From Tenebrio molitor (lineage: Eukaryota; Arthropoda; Insecta; Coleoptera; Tenebrionidae), in the NCBI RefSeq assembly GCF_963966145.1, contig NC_091046.1, forward strand, positions 12,648,001 to 12,712,000: DNA of 64,000 nt, given 5' to 3'. Each line of letters starts with the position of its first letter. The first letter of the stretch is position 1. A program made the position numbers and the translations under genes. This document shows positions 26,318 to 39,400 of this stretch, piece after piece. The notes beneath the pieces were generated by a model. It was given only the letters and a program-made list of their open reading frames with translations. It did not search any database and was not told where the DNA came from.

Positions 26318-26588
26318 TTATTTAGCGAGTCCGTGTGTAAATTGGGCTTTTTATGAGTGGGCCAGTTTAAAACGCGAATGAAACGGGCGATTACCTTTGC
26401 CAAAAAGAGCCCAATTTACACAAGAACGAGTTGAATACATTTTTTTTGTTCGACGAGCCCCTTAAAGGCTCCAAATCGCTTAAAATCTTTAAAATTAGCT
26501 TGACGTTTCGTTTTGACAAGTTGTGACATTTATCAAAATCCGTTCAGACAAGAGAAAATTCTCAAATTCTGACAGTGTCGAACAAAAA
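26318..26588 (+). mobile_element. Composite repeat E copy 1 (polar hairpin plus TTGTTCGAC unit)
   Basis: CGAG at 26326 and 26427 bound a palindrome with arms GTAAATTGGGCTTTTT/AAAAAGAGCCCAATTTAC. It is followed by a 140 bp unit between TTTTTGTTCGAC and GTGTCGAACAAAA. The same two-part unit occurs at 53748 and 59474. Confidence 0.75.
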
Positions 26589-26589
26589 A

Positions 26590-29500
26590 CATGATTTAAT
26601 CATTTATATTACAATTAGAATAGTCAAAATATTTGTTTTGTTTCAGCGACCAAAGTAGATGTGGTCAAACAGCCTCACTGCTGGGTAAGTTTTCATCAAA
26701 TTTTACAGTCAATAGGAAATTAACTGTAAGTACAGTCGATGGACAAATAAAACTGGAACAAAATGATAAACATAAATTCAAAATTTACAAATCTCCATCG
26801 TTTAATTACGGCTTTCTCACAAATAGATTAACTTTGGTATGACAGATTATACAGACACTGACAAATATATTGATAGTTGAATAGTCTAATTTACATAGCT
26901 TAAATTTTAAATGTCCCAGTTTTATTTGTCCATGGGCCGTACATATTTATATGAATTTGTAAAAAAAATAATTTTCTTGAATTTATCTTATCAACTTAAT
27001 TAACATTGCAGTATGAAGTGTTTTAAGAATTCAACAGTACATTTACTATATATGTATGTATGTTTTTATTTCGTTCACTTCTACATATAATGCGTTTATG
27101 TAATAAAATAATTGTCTGAGGTTAACAGTTTCTTTATAAAACTGAAAATGTAAAAGCTTAACGTTATTCTACAGTAGATATCTCTTACATTTTTTAAATT
27201 TTAAATCGGTTACCTATTATTTGATAAATCTGCATGCACGAATAGGTAATTATTTTGCGATAATAAATACATTTCAATTTTGTAACAATAGATAATCCAC
27301 TTTCAAAAATAGATAACTGATTGTGATTTTATGTAAAGAAAAATGTAATTATACATTTAAAAATTTTGAATTTTAAGATATGTAGTCTCTACCAATATCC
27401 GCAAAGTTGATCGAGTAGGTACCAAAAGTTAAACTTGAAACGAAAAGATTCAAGGAACTGAGAAAAATGTTGTTAGCGTACCATAAAAATAAAGTTATCA
27501 AACATGAATTTTCATAGACATATTTCAACAATATTTTTTATAAGAAAGAAAACAAATTTTGCATTTTAAGACTTTTTACTTCTTTACCTGTAGTAAAGGA
27601 ATGTAAGAATTACGAGGAGATACCCACGGAAAAATGTTGTCTGCTTAACAGCTAATTGAAACTTATTTTCCACATTCTAAAAGCTCACTTTTGAAGCACG
27701 TCTTCACTTTTCCCATTAAATTACACACTCTAACGGTCATGCGAGGTGTAAATTTCCCACTATAAAACAATAAACATAAAGTCGTGTGTTCCTCTAATAG
27801 AGTTGTCTAGTAGAGGGGTTGATTGAAGGGACGAACCCCTCTTCACAGCCACTTCAGCTCTTATCTGGGTTTGCAGTCGGGCTCTCGATGGCCATCACGG
27901 CTACACTGCTACTGGAGTCTTGAGATAACAACCGTAAAAGGCTGTTTGTCTGACCCCAATTTACGCAACGCACTTTTCTACAGGGCTGTATTAACTTAAC
28001 TGCCGCCACACCACCGTGGAGTAAATAATGCAAAACATCAGAAAAATAACTTGTCTGAAATGGCGTTCTTAACATTCAAAATTATGAGGCATCCGTGTAG
28101 CAATTCCAGACTCTGAAGGTTGAACCAAGTACAATCGGATAGTTCCCCCTACAAAAACAAATTCATGTGAAAGAGGATTTGCATTTTTGTCTGGCGATAA
28201 ATTCGAGTGTAGTTGATGATAATGGAAACCGTCGTCATAGTACCCATAGGATGGTCATAACACCGGTAGCGATCAATGCATTGTTACCCAAACCAAATCA
28301 AACATGAACACGTGCGTGCATTTAGTACTCTAATGATGATCGGTTAGTTAAATGGAGTGATCTTCATCGAATAATGGGGTGGTATAGGTTTATCCGCCTC
28401 CTGCGAAGTTACCTGGATTAAAATAATTGTATTGGCAAGGACCGTTCACCCCATTAAACTAACAATTTAACTGAAGATTATTATATTTACAACCCTTCTG
28501 TTTATTTTAAGAACTATGCATTCAAGCTCGAGAAAATTCCTAGACTACTCTCTAAACTACTAACAAATGGAAGCAACTTAAATCTTATTAAGGTAATCTT
28601 GAATGTCATCCTCAATATTAAGGGGGGACAATTTTTTTGTACCTTCACATATTTGTCTGTTTTTTCGTTTTCAAAGTGTAGGTCAGTTTGTAAAAATCTG
28701 ATGAAAGATAAATTCTGACCGAAAAACAAAATTGTTTAAAAAGATGAGCGTCGCGTTGTAGAAAAATCATTATCAAAAATGTGGTAGTGCCTAAGATAAT
28801 GCCACACCAGTATCAAGTGAGCACCAGCAGAGAAAAGAGCTCAGATAAGTCAACTTTATTTCTTACAGGATCATCTTCAAATATTTTTTTTTGCCTTTTT
28901 CCGTTTCCGGCTTTTTCTTGTTAATTCTTGGTGAATTAAATACATATTGCTATAATACTCTAATCGTTCTTACTCTTTCAATTTTATTTATATTGTTACT
29001 CTATAGTTTACAAATTAGACATATGGGAATAAAAAAAATTAAAATTATTTTTAGTAAGTACCCTTTGACACGTAGACCAAGGTTCTTTCGTAACTAGTAG
29101 TTATTTTGAGGAAAGCTAAAGAAGAAATAAATGTTCTTGACAGTTCTCAGTGGATTCGGATTCTTTGCATAGAAACCTTTTAAAATTTATGTTCGGTACA
29201 GAAAATCAGCTATTATAGAGAATTAAATTAAAAACAAATATATTATAACAATTTATCTAATTTAAATAAAGAAACTGCAGCTGCAACTGTCGTCGCCTGC
29301 CGTCGGCCTAGGAAGAACTCTTAATTGTTGCGCAAGTTTTAGTACAAAATAAATTTAAAAATATTTAAAATTCCCAATACTCAATATAATATGTATATGT
29401 CACCGTCTTACATTATGATGGTCCATGTAGTTTTAAATAATTTCAAAACTGTGATCAGAGCGGTGGATAAGTTTTGGTTGTAAATATTTGACATTGAGGT

Positions 29501-32500
29501 TTAATTTTATACTGTCGTTCCAAGATATGATGCTATTTCACAAACCTTATTGACAAACAATATATCTACACATACGAGTATGTCATTTCTGATGTTCTGC
29601 ACGAACAAAAATATGAATCATTAAATTGGCTGTACGTTCTCTATTTTATTTTTCTAAGCTTTAAACTTTTATCGACATTCTGGTGTCTCAATAGTTTGTT
29701 ATTGATGGTTTACTTCACAACTTGATCAAAATGGTCCAAACAGATGTCTATAGGGCCGATAAAACTGAATAAAACACATTATTTACTTACTTAAATTTAA
29801 GTAAGTAATAGCATAAATGGTGTATTTTGCTCCATTTTCATTTTTGTCAAGGTTTGCAGTAGCACTCTTACCATTTAAGACGCTTGTCTTCTTAGATTTG
29901 TAATGAAAATTTACTATACTGGACATTAAATTATGATTTGAAACTAAGTCTGCGAGATATTATCACCTTGCCTTATTCCTAACAAATCTAGCAGATTTTT
30001 CGCCCTGGATTCGATACTGAACTTTTGAGACATAAATATTTTGAAATGAGGTAAGTGTCAATTCTTTGACCAGGAGAAATAATACAATAATAATAATTTT
30101 TAATTTACGAGCCTTTGGAAAATTTATATAAATAGTCTAATTGTCAAAAAAAAATTATTTGATCTAAAAATAATATAATAACCTCAAAATTTACAATTAA
30201 TTCATGTTTTTCAAAATTTTTTGCCTAAACGAACGCGAAAAACGTTGTGCGCACCTCGACCAAAAAGTGCCTTTTGTCCTCGCCTGTTTTCAAGTCTCGG
30301 CTGCGCCTCGACTAGAAAACCCAGACTCGGACGAAAAAGATGCACTTTTTGGGCCTTGATACACAAATAACTATTTCATCAACTAAATTACTGATATAAT
30401 AAAATGCGTCAATATTTTTTTTTTTGTATTTACCCTCCGAAGTGTTCGGTGAGTTAAGTCTACTAGATATAAAATTCTGTTGTATTTCGGGTGGGTGTAT
30501 TCCATAAGAAATTAATTTAAACTTTTTTTATATTGGAAACAATATTGAAACAAACATGTATGTTTTTAGTATTAAAGCCATAAAAAATTGTATGCAAATT
30601 GATATTTTTTTGTAACGACAACTATTATCATGAAAATAACAATGAATAAATGGAATAATTTAAGTTCATATTTTCCGGATGATGTCCTATAATTTAAAAA
30701 TATAGATATCTTATACTAAAGATCGTAATAATGCCCATTATGCATAAAAAGAATATTTTTTAACCTTTAACTAGTACATATAATAACAAAAGATAATAAG
30801 TACAACAAAAAAAATGCTATTTTCTTGATTATATAAATAAAATTATTTTCAATTAATTATGGATTGGATACAGTTTGAGTTTAATCAATAAAGAAGCATG
30901 TGTGGCGTGCGAGCAGAAACCCAACAAGTTGGAACGGAAACGATTTGACGCCTTTTAAAATCCTTTAATAACCTCCTTAACACCCCCAAATATTTGAAAA
31001 ATCACTAAAGAGAAGTCGTCAATCTGAGATAAGATAAATTCGGCTTAGGAATCTAAAAAAGTTGTCATCAAAATTTCGGGTGTTTGATTACAGCCTACAA
31101 CAAGTTGGACTTTATTGTCCTTGATACAAGCGTCAGGTTTCTTTGACACCTTGACCCAAGAAGAGGCGTTAGCGACGACATAATCCTGAAATACAAAAGA
31201 AACGTCATGCCTTGCCAGATTAAGACAGATTAAAATACATTTTAAACAACTAACGTCTAGGGAGCACAGTGTTTCTTCGGGTCCTGTCAATGGGTGCAGT
31301 TTACATAGGGGTTGTCGGTTGGTGAGAATTCCCAAATTCTACCCTTTCTCTTTAATTCAATCAAAACACTCCAAACACAAGTGGGTTAACGTGTCCGTTA
31401 GTTGAACATTAAACAAAAACTAATTCACGGTTAGAACAAGCAAAATAAAATGTGAGGACTAAAACAGAAGAAGTTGTAATTATTAGTTCCGCTGCGGTCT
31501 TTTTGTTTCTTGATTAATTAAGGAATAAATTGAACGGCATCGATGTAATTGACGTGCACTTTTCAGCATCAAACAATCTGGCTAATGGTCCATCATTAAC
31601 GTTATCAGAGTGATCATGTCGTGTCTAACTCGATTGCCACCCTCTGTTTACCCCTAATAAGACGGAGGGGCCAGTTTCCGACATCAAAAACTCCGGGCTA
31701 GATTTAAATCGCATAAAACGTCAGCATCCTAATTGGCACAAGGGGCTAATAGACTATTACCCCGTTCACATAACAGCAAAATTCACAAACACCACACAAA
31801 GCGGCATCTTGTGTCATCTTGACTCTTTGTACGATCTAATGACAATTACGAGAACGTCTCTCTTGAATGAAACCCAATTTTTTGAGTTAATCGCGTAGAA
31901 GAGTATCTGAAGCGTTCGTTTGGTAATAGGAAGAATGTGCATTGACCAACGGGACAAGCGTTTCGGGGCGTTTTTAAGGGAAGATGTTTGTCTGATGCCG
32001 CCTTAAGCTCTCGATAATAACAGTATTTTCTACATTAGTGACCAATTCTTGCGTTCTTAGATTCTCCGGCACCATGCTGTCTGCAAACTGTCGTGTCCTT
32101 TTCTTTGTGTCGGAAAGGGGTGACACTCTAGGCAAATAGTGAATGTTGATTTTTTAAAGCTTCATCCACTAAAAACGATCGATCTTCAATGGGTAGGTAC
32201 ATTCAACCGACTGTTGCACGGAATAAGATAAATACATTCTATTTAAATTGCGAAGAACAGGCACAGGACACAAAACATTTTAGAAAATTTACACTATCTG
32301 CTTCACCAAGTTAAATGAGGATTGTTATTATCTGTCATACAGGGGATTCTCAACAATCGGTAGAGCTTGTTTAATTAACATAGCGCATAAAAAGGAATGT
32401 AAAGAGAAAAATTAGGACGTCTTGATGTACTATTTGACAGCAAACTGTTTTCTGTGGATCATATATCAATGTTGTTTCAGCAACCACTAAATTCCTAAAA

Positions 32501-33380
32501 TTTATAGTTTTGAACATTAGATATATTATATTATAACTATTATTAATAGATACAACTTGAACATAATATTACACTTATGCCACAATATAAACACAGAAAT
32601 AGGTGAGCCGTTTACATGCAAATCCGAATATGAATGTAAAAAAGAAGAAAAGAAATGACAAAATAATAAATATGAACACACTATAGATCTTACGCTTCAC
32701 ATTTGCATTTCAGTTAGATTTGAAGTATGTTTATAAATTTTTCAACGCCCGTATATACAGAGTATTTCACGAGTAATAATGAGCCCGGCGGAATTGAAAA
32801 TGCAACCCACAGTACATTTCCAAAGTTAACGTGGCTGTTTTTAAATATCGTACGATTTTTACGGTTTTTCCACATAGTAATTCCTGACTTCACTTGTTTC
32901 ATTATCTTTTTAAAATTAATTATTAAAAATCTTCATGTCTACATGTTATTTTAACGTATCAAAATGGAAATATGTACATGTAACAAATTTATCTCTTGTA
33001 AAATTTTGGCCAGCTTTTTAAAGAAATTGATACGGTTAATAAGTAGAGTAATAAAATTTAAGACTGTTTAAAAATTTTACATTCAAATTTACACGATAAC
33101 AAAAATTACAATCATTATAATATGAAGTCGTAAAAACAGTATCAGAGATGCTACAAAAATGGTTTTATTAGCTATATCTGTAGTCGTACATTGAGTATTT
33201 ATACATACTTGTCCCTATTATGTTAAGCTAATTGGCTTGATAATAATTATTCGTATAAAAAAAAATTACCATTTGTGAATAAATGTATTACATCTATTCA
33301 ATGGTTCCTATTTTAGATATAATATTATAATCTCATTGTAAAAAAAGGTGATTTATAACTACAGCAAACTCTTCATTTAC
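26590..33380. other. Gene-free upstream region of otd-2, with unique blocks
   Basis: Mostly AT-rich. Two blocks, about 27600-28480 and 31380-32200, have balanced composition, no repeats and no coding signature, as cis-regulatory DNA would. They are only candidates for otd-2 enhancers; no factor sites are decisive. Confidence 0.35.
30240..30360 (-). repeat. CGAG-polar hairpin element F
   Basis: On the minus strand the core reads GTCGAGGC-GCA-GCCGAGAC (centre 30303). A second CGAG pair (complements at 30279 and 30326) lies in arms GTTTTC/GAAAAC. The outer arms share AAAAAGTGC and its inverse. Confidence 0.7.
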
Positions 33381-33382
33381 AG

Positions 33383-33449
33383 ATGCAATCCCGAAAGCGA
33401 ACTGACGTTTCCGGGCTTTGGAAGCACTTGCGGCGGAAGTTCCTCAAGT
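33383..33449 (+). other. 5'UTR part of the otd-2 start exon
   Basis: A pyrimidine-rich acceptor ending in AG at 33381-33382 precedes the exon that carries the otd-2 ATG. The 67 nt are open in frame with the ATG but have no upstream in-frame ATG. An ATG at 33383 is in another frame and would act as a short upstream reading frame. The first exon is therefore further upstream; candidates end near 11673 and 17656. Confidence 0.6.
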
Positions 33450-36400
33450 ATGGCCTATTTAAAGTCGGCCCCTTACCCCGTGCCAGGTTTAGGTTTACAT
33501 GGATTACCGGTGGACTCACTTCATTCATCCATGGCTGGATATCCAGGAGGTAATTACTGCCTCGAACATCAGTTTAATACATTACTTCAAGTGCCAAAAC
33601 TTTTACAACAGCTCATGAGAGCTCATAACATTTTCACCACAATTACTTTGGGTAAAATTAAATAATGAATAAAAAATAGGTAGCTTTTACTTCAATAATA
33701 CTTTATTCATTATCGTATAATTTAAACATTTTACAAAACTCCGCATATACATTTTTAGTACAGTGATGTTGGTATAATTTTAAATAATAAAATATTGACA
33801 AATCGTAATGTATTTTCGGTTGAATAAATACTGGGAACAAAGAGATTCATATAAAACAAAATAATTTCGTTTGTAATTATTGGTGAATAAATATGATAAA
33901 TCCTTACAATTACGTTTTATGTGCTCGATATGTTATTTTAGGTAAATTATTTAAATTTATTGCAACCGAATCGACACCAAAGTACTCATTTATGTTATTA
34001 AATAAAATGTATGCACCCACGTCCACATAATGCGCTTCTGCCGAATTCCACAATCACATCAGATTCATGATACGTTTTATTCTATTTTATCGTTAATCGT
34101 GATTGATTTATTAGTCACATGCCGCATGTGCCACCGCGAAAAATTCCAACTGTTAAAAACCATTCCCGAATAAATATGACGCCCTATTTTTTTATCGGCG
34201 AAATTGTGTTCGATTGTCTACAAAGACTGGCTGTTTCGCACCTTTGAGCCGTTTTAATGAGTGAGGAGGATTATAAAGGTGGTAATCCTGATTCATGTGT
34301 TTGCGCAGGTAATCAACGAAAACAGCGCCGGGAGAGGACGACCTTCACCAGGGCTCAGCTCGATGTCCTGGAGGCCCTCTTCGGAAAGACGCGGTACCCT
34401 GACATTTTTATGAGAGAAGAAGTCGCTCTTAAAATTAATCTGCCAGAATCCAGAGTTCAGGTAATTTGAAGTTTTTTCGCGGAACGAACAGGTGTTTCTT
34501 TAACGAGAGATAAATTCGTCCCGCACGGTAAATTAAAATTTATTGGGGAAATTCTTACACGAGACGCTAATGCTGTCTCACGTGCGACACAACAGACATT
34601 TTTTAAATGACGAAAGCAGGTATGTTTTGCTTGTTTTAATTATAACAACATTCTCTTACGGCTAAGTAACAATTAGTACATATTAGAATCAGAAATTACA
34701 AAAAAGAGTTAAAAAAACTAAAACAAAGAATTAAAGACTTAGGGACGTGGTCGAAATCAATTCTTCTTCTGATTTGGCAAATAGAGCGGTGCAGTAAAAT
34801 GTAGTTTTTTAGGACTTTTTTGTAAGTAAATTGCATTCACGTTGTTTTGACATAATGGGAGGCCATAGAAATTTTGCAATAAAGCTGTCTGTTGAATTAG
34901 GTTATGTTTTTCTAAGTTTGAGGTTATAAATAGCATAAATGTCTAGTGCATTGTTGTCAATTGTATGTACTATGGCGGACAATAAATTTAGGCTGTCATT
35001 GAGTTGACATCAAAATGTGAAGCTGGCATTATGTTCAACTAACCCCATTTTCGATTTTTGTCATTCTTGTCATCGTGACAGCGATAATCAAAATTAAAAT
35101 TGGGAAAAGAAGCGTGCACCAGAGAGAAGTGCTACTACAAATCAGTTATGCTAGTACGTCATGATCTGTAAGTTACGAAAAAGGCGAAGGAAACGCCAAA
35201 CAGCTTGAAAACCTTCAGTTTGACAAACTGACACATCAGTCATAATGACAATAAATGGTCGCTTGCATTGACTTTTTTGAAATGTCAGAAATTTGCCGGC
35301 CTAAATTTATTGTCCGCCATAGTACTAGTTTGCAATAGAAGAATACCTACTCAGACATCGAGGGAAATTCAGTAACATGTTAAAGTCCATTCACGTTGGA
35401 TTTTCCTAGTCAAGGTCAAATAATTCAATAATGTGGCGGTGTGATTTTTACTTCAAAAATGCTTTAGCTGTGTATGTCACCAATACGGGCTGATAAAGTA
35501 ACCAAGTCATTCGTAGACTGTAGAGGTTATGTTATTCGCTGTCAGCAAAGAAACAGTCATTTTTCAAATATTGTTTTTAGAGGATAACAATAGGTAATAA
35601 TACATCCATTTTGTGATCATTTGCACTAAAAATAGTGTCAGTTGTTAATCGGTATGATAGGATTAGGAATAGGAACATACAATAGGTACCTAACTCCTAC
35701 CTACTGATGTTTGTTGCTTGCGTTGTTGATTAAGTGAAAAAACCCTTAATGACTACAGTGATGACTGATGAGAAACCAGAATAAGTTATAGAAAATGAAC
35801 CCAATACGAAATTGTGTGAAGTTTCTTTCATTGGAAGCGATGGAAGTAAGGAATGCATCTAAATGATGGAACAAATTTGGCAATAAAATTTCAGTTATTC
35901 AGAGACACTTATACGTTTTGATTGTGGTTGTGACGTTTCAAGAATGTATTGTTACAATTGCATACCACAAAAGAAAGGTGTATTTTGATTTTTAATGATT
36001 TTTTTCTAATTTAAGTTTTTTCGATGTACACATTACCTTTAAGATAACGTTGTATTGTTAAAACTGCTCAATAAAGGTCGTAAATAGATTATAATCATGT
36101 TAATACATACAATACATTAAATATTAAAGAATTCTGACTAATTAATTTTCGAACTGAAGCTATTTTTTCTTGAGTCCGTATTAGCTTGCGGGTTTCGTCA
36201 CATTACGTCAGTTGTGGAAGGTTAACCCAATTTTAAAATTAACCTTTTTTTCTTTTCGCCATGGTAAAATCACCCAGGAATAGAATTTTATTAAAAAATC
36301 TGTGACTTTATTTCACACGTCAAACTAACATTCAAAATTAAAGACGTCAAATCGCTCTCAATTGCTCTATCACGAATAAAACACGATAATGTAAAAATTA

Positions 36401-39400
36401 CTAGGAAAGGAGGCGCAGGCTTGCAACGTGAGAACAATTTGGCAGAGAAAATCCAACGTGAATGGACTTTATGTTCATTTTGATAGGTCCGCATGTCAGG
36501 CACTTTAGTGACGGAAATCAATCAGTGTCTCCAACGTTAAAAAAATAAATCATGGCCTCCCATTATGTGAAAACAAAGTGAACGATGTTTAGGAATAGGA
36601 TAAAGTAGCAACCGAGCAAGATATTATAATTAAATAAAATATTCTCACGTTTATTAATCTAAATGTTACTCTTAATGTAAATCTCAATATTTTTCTAGAT
36701 AACTAAGGTATTTACATATCTCGTGTAAAACAGTTCAAGATTAATTGATACGTCTAGACCTACAAAGAATTCCACACGTGCTCTCCTGCTTAATTCATGC
36801 CTTTAATTTATCACAGATAAGTGATAAGATTCCTACATACTCGTACATACGAGTATATCCGTTCTGACAGGCATTTATCAACCAGAAAATTAATTTTTGA
36901 CTTATACAAGAAACAGATCTTTTCAACGGGTAGTGAGAAATTGTTACTCATCCCTGCAAACATTTTGGGTGACATCTCTATTCAGTGTTGCCAAATTCAG
37001 GTGTGAAAAATGTGAAAAAGCAAATTAGATATTGCTATTGTGACGAAAAAAAGAGATTAATTTTGTACCAAAACTTGAAATTAAAACGATTAAAACTTGT
37101 AAAATAAAGTAAGTTCTATAGTTTGCTTATCAAAAAATTATTACGAAAAACATTTACAAATTTCTTGATATTTAGATAATTACTTACATGTGATTTTACA
37201 ATATTTTGACTAAGACTGTACGTAAAAGTAAACAGAAGCACACTGAATTCAATTTTCATTGCATTACTGTTAAAGTTCTTAACGTAACTGTAGTAAAACG
37301 TGGGATATGAGTGTAATATTGCATACCGACGTCAATTATATGCATTTTGTTCACTTTTTATTGATTTTAAAACAGGTACATAACCTCAAAAACCGTGTTT
37401 TTCCACATACATACATACATAATTAGCGATTACATGGAAAATCCTCGACCAACTTTTGTAAATTCATTAGAAAAATCTATGATATCGATACTTCATGTGT
37501 GAAAAATTTAAGGAAAATTGGCCATTTTGAAATATGTTTTTTATCAATTTATATACGAGCATTGATCGATTTCTCATAAGAACGCGTGTAAAATATCCCG
37601 AAACTTTAAAAGGTAATAACTTTAAAATTCCTCGATCAATTTTTTTTTTTAATTTGGCACAGTACTTTACCATGGATAAAAGGACTATTGTACCAATTTT
37701 GAGCAATTTTCGCCATTTTTCAATGTTACTCCAGTTCATCCTTAAACAAATTATAATTAATAATAATTAAAATGTCAACCTAGAACTACGATTTTAAGGT
37801 TTACAAAGTTACAAACTTCAGTTGCTCACTCATGTACTCGTAAGTAACATGTTAGTGGCTCAGATTGAAGACTGACAACAATTAAATATTATATTTTTTG
37901 GTCAAATCCAAGTTGTTAATGTGGTACATACATATGTACATCATAGGTTTTTATCAAAATATTTATATTCTTGTAGATGAAATAATAATTTCTCATTTAA
38001 ACAAAAATATTTTGAAGACAATGGTTTTTACCAACTCACAATAATAGGTATGTTTAGGTGGGTACAATAGTACCCACCATTAATAAATGATGTTTACTAT
38101 TTCTACAACTGTTCAGATACATCTACTTATGTATTATATGTATTATTTATTTTGTATCATATACAACGCATGCTTCAAAACATGAAAACAGAATTCCGTA
38201 GGTAATGTTGAATATGAAATTATTCTGAAAACAATCTCCCGAACAAAAACGGCGTGTAGGCGGTGTGGCGGGTATATGGTTTTAGTCATAGGTATCAGAC
38301 ACAAGTCCAAAGACGGTAGTTGATAATCTATTATTTATAAAGGCTTTGTTATAAATTTTACACAGTAATAAATTATAGGTAAGTGGGGTAAAGCCCACCC
38401 TAAAAAGCCGTCGTAGGCTTAACCCAACCAAAACTGTGCATTGCGCAACAAATTACTGTAATTGAGAAGGTATAAATGACAAATGGCGCGCCGAGGATTG
38501 TCATCCATAAAGAAACAAACACACGGGAGAGCAATTTGTCGCCTCGGGTCCTAGGGGTCCCTTCGTAAAGGAACAATAGCCGTGGGCGAGGCGTGCTTGT
38601 GCATTACACGGTATAGCTAATAAGTTAACGACCAGCTCTCAACAATTGTACCATTCACTCTCAAATGGATCGCTTTCTAATGTGCTCCTTACTGATTTAT
38701 TATGACTTTGCATTGTGCATTTCGTTGCGCCCCTGCGTTTTGCGATTGTCATGTCGGTTAACGATTTTATTGTTGGCACACGTTCAAGATCACTTTCGCT
38801 ATTGGAGCTTAAAGCTCTTTTCTAGCGGTTAGTAGGTGGCGGCCAACCAAAAATCAAAATCAATTGATATTCATTGCAGCAGACGATAAAAAAATAGAAA
38901 TATGTATAAGGTCTTGGAACTCGGTACATTTCACTTATGGGCTCTACACGTGAACAATGTTTACAGACGTTACTTTCAGAAATTTTAAGTATTTCTCCAT
39001 TAAAATTGTACTTTTAAAATTAGGCAAACAAGGCTACAATTATGACGTTGTAGCTAATAACGGTCAACAGATCGAACAGAGAAACCTTTATCTGCATTGA
39101 ACAGAAATTCTGTTCTCATTTCCAGCAATTGTGAGGATTCCTTTTGTCAGAATGTGACACGTAGTCTATCGATTTTCAGTTATGGGGTACTTGATATCAC
39201 AGCTCAGTTACATTCTTGTATACAGCGCACTGAAAACTTAAAATTATCGCGACGTGAACTTCAATTAAGAATATGTTCCTTGAATAATGTATATCACGTA
39301 CTTCGCAGAAGAACATATGTTGTTTTAAATAATTACATTTAAATTGGTAAGAGCGATGAATTACTTCAAGTGCGAAAAAAATTGCTTTATTAATTCACTT

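Larger units (their letters stand above)
34838..36582. mobile_element. Nested MITE set in the otd-2 homeodomain intron (outer element)
   Basis: Outer ends ACGTTGTTTTGACATAATGG (34839) and its inverse near 36560-36582 match the 10242 element. It is interrupted by elements at 34968-35324 and 35383-36469. Removing both restores a sequence colinear with the 10 kb copy. Confidence 0.8.

Noticed and set aside
31045..31335. 96-codon minus-strand frame
   Set aside because: No recognisable domain, no splice partner, and it lies in a unique non-coding block. Chance is the simplest reading.
33550..33665. Read-through of the otd-2 frame into GNYCLEHQFNT
   Set aside because: A good GT donor at 33550 and an in-phase acceptor at 34308 restore the GNQRKQRRERTTF sequence expected of Otx proteins.
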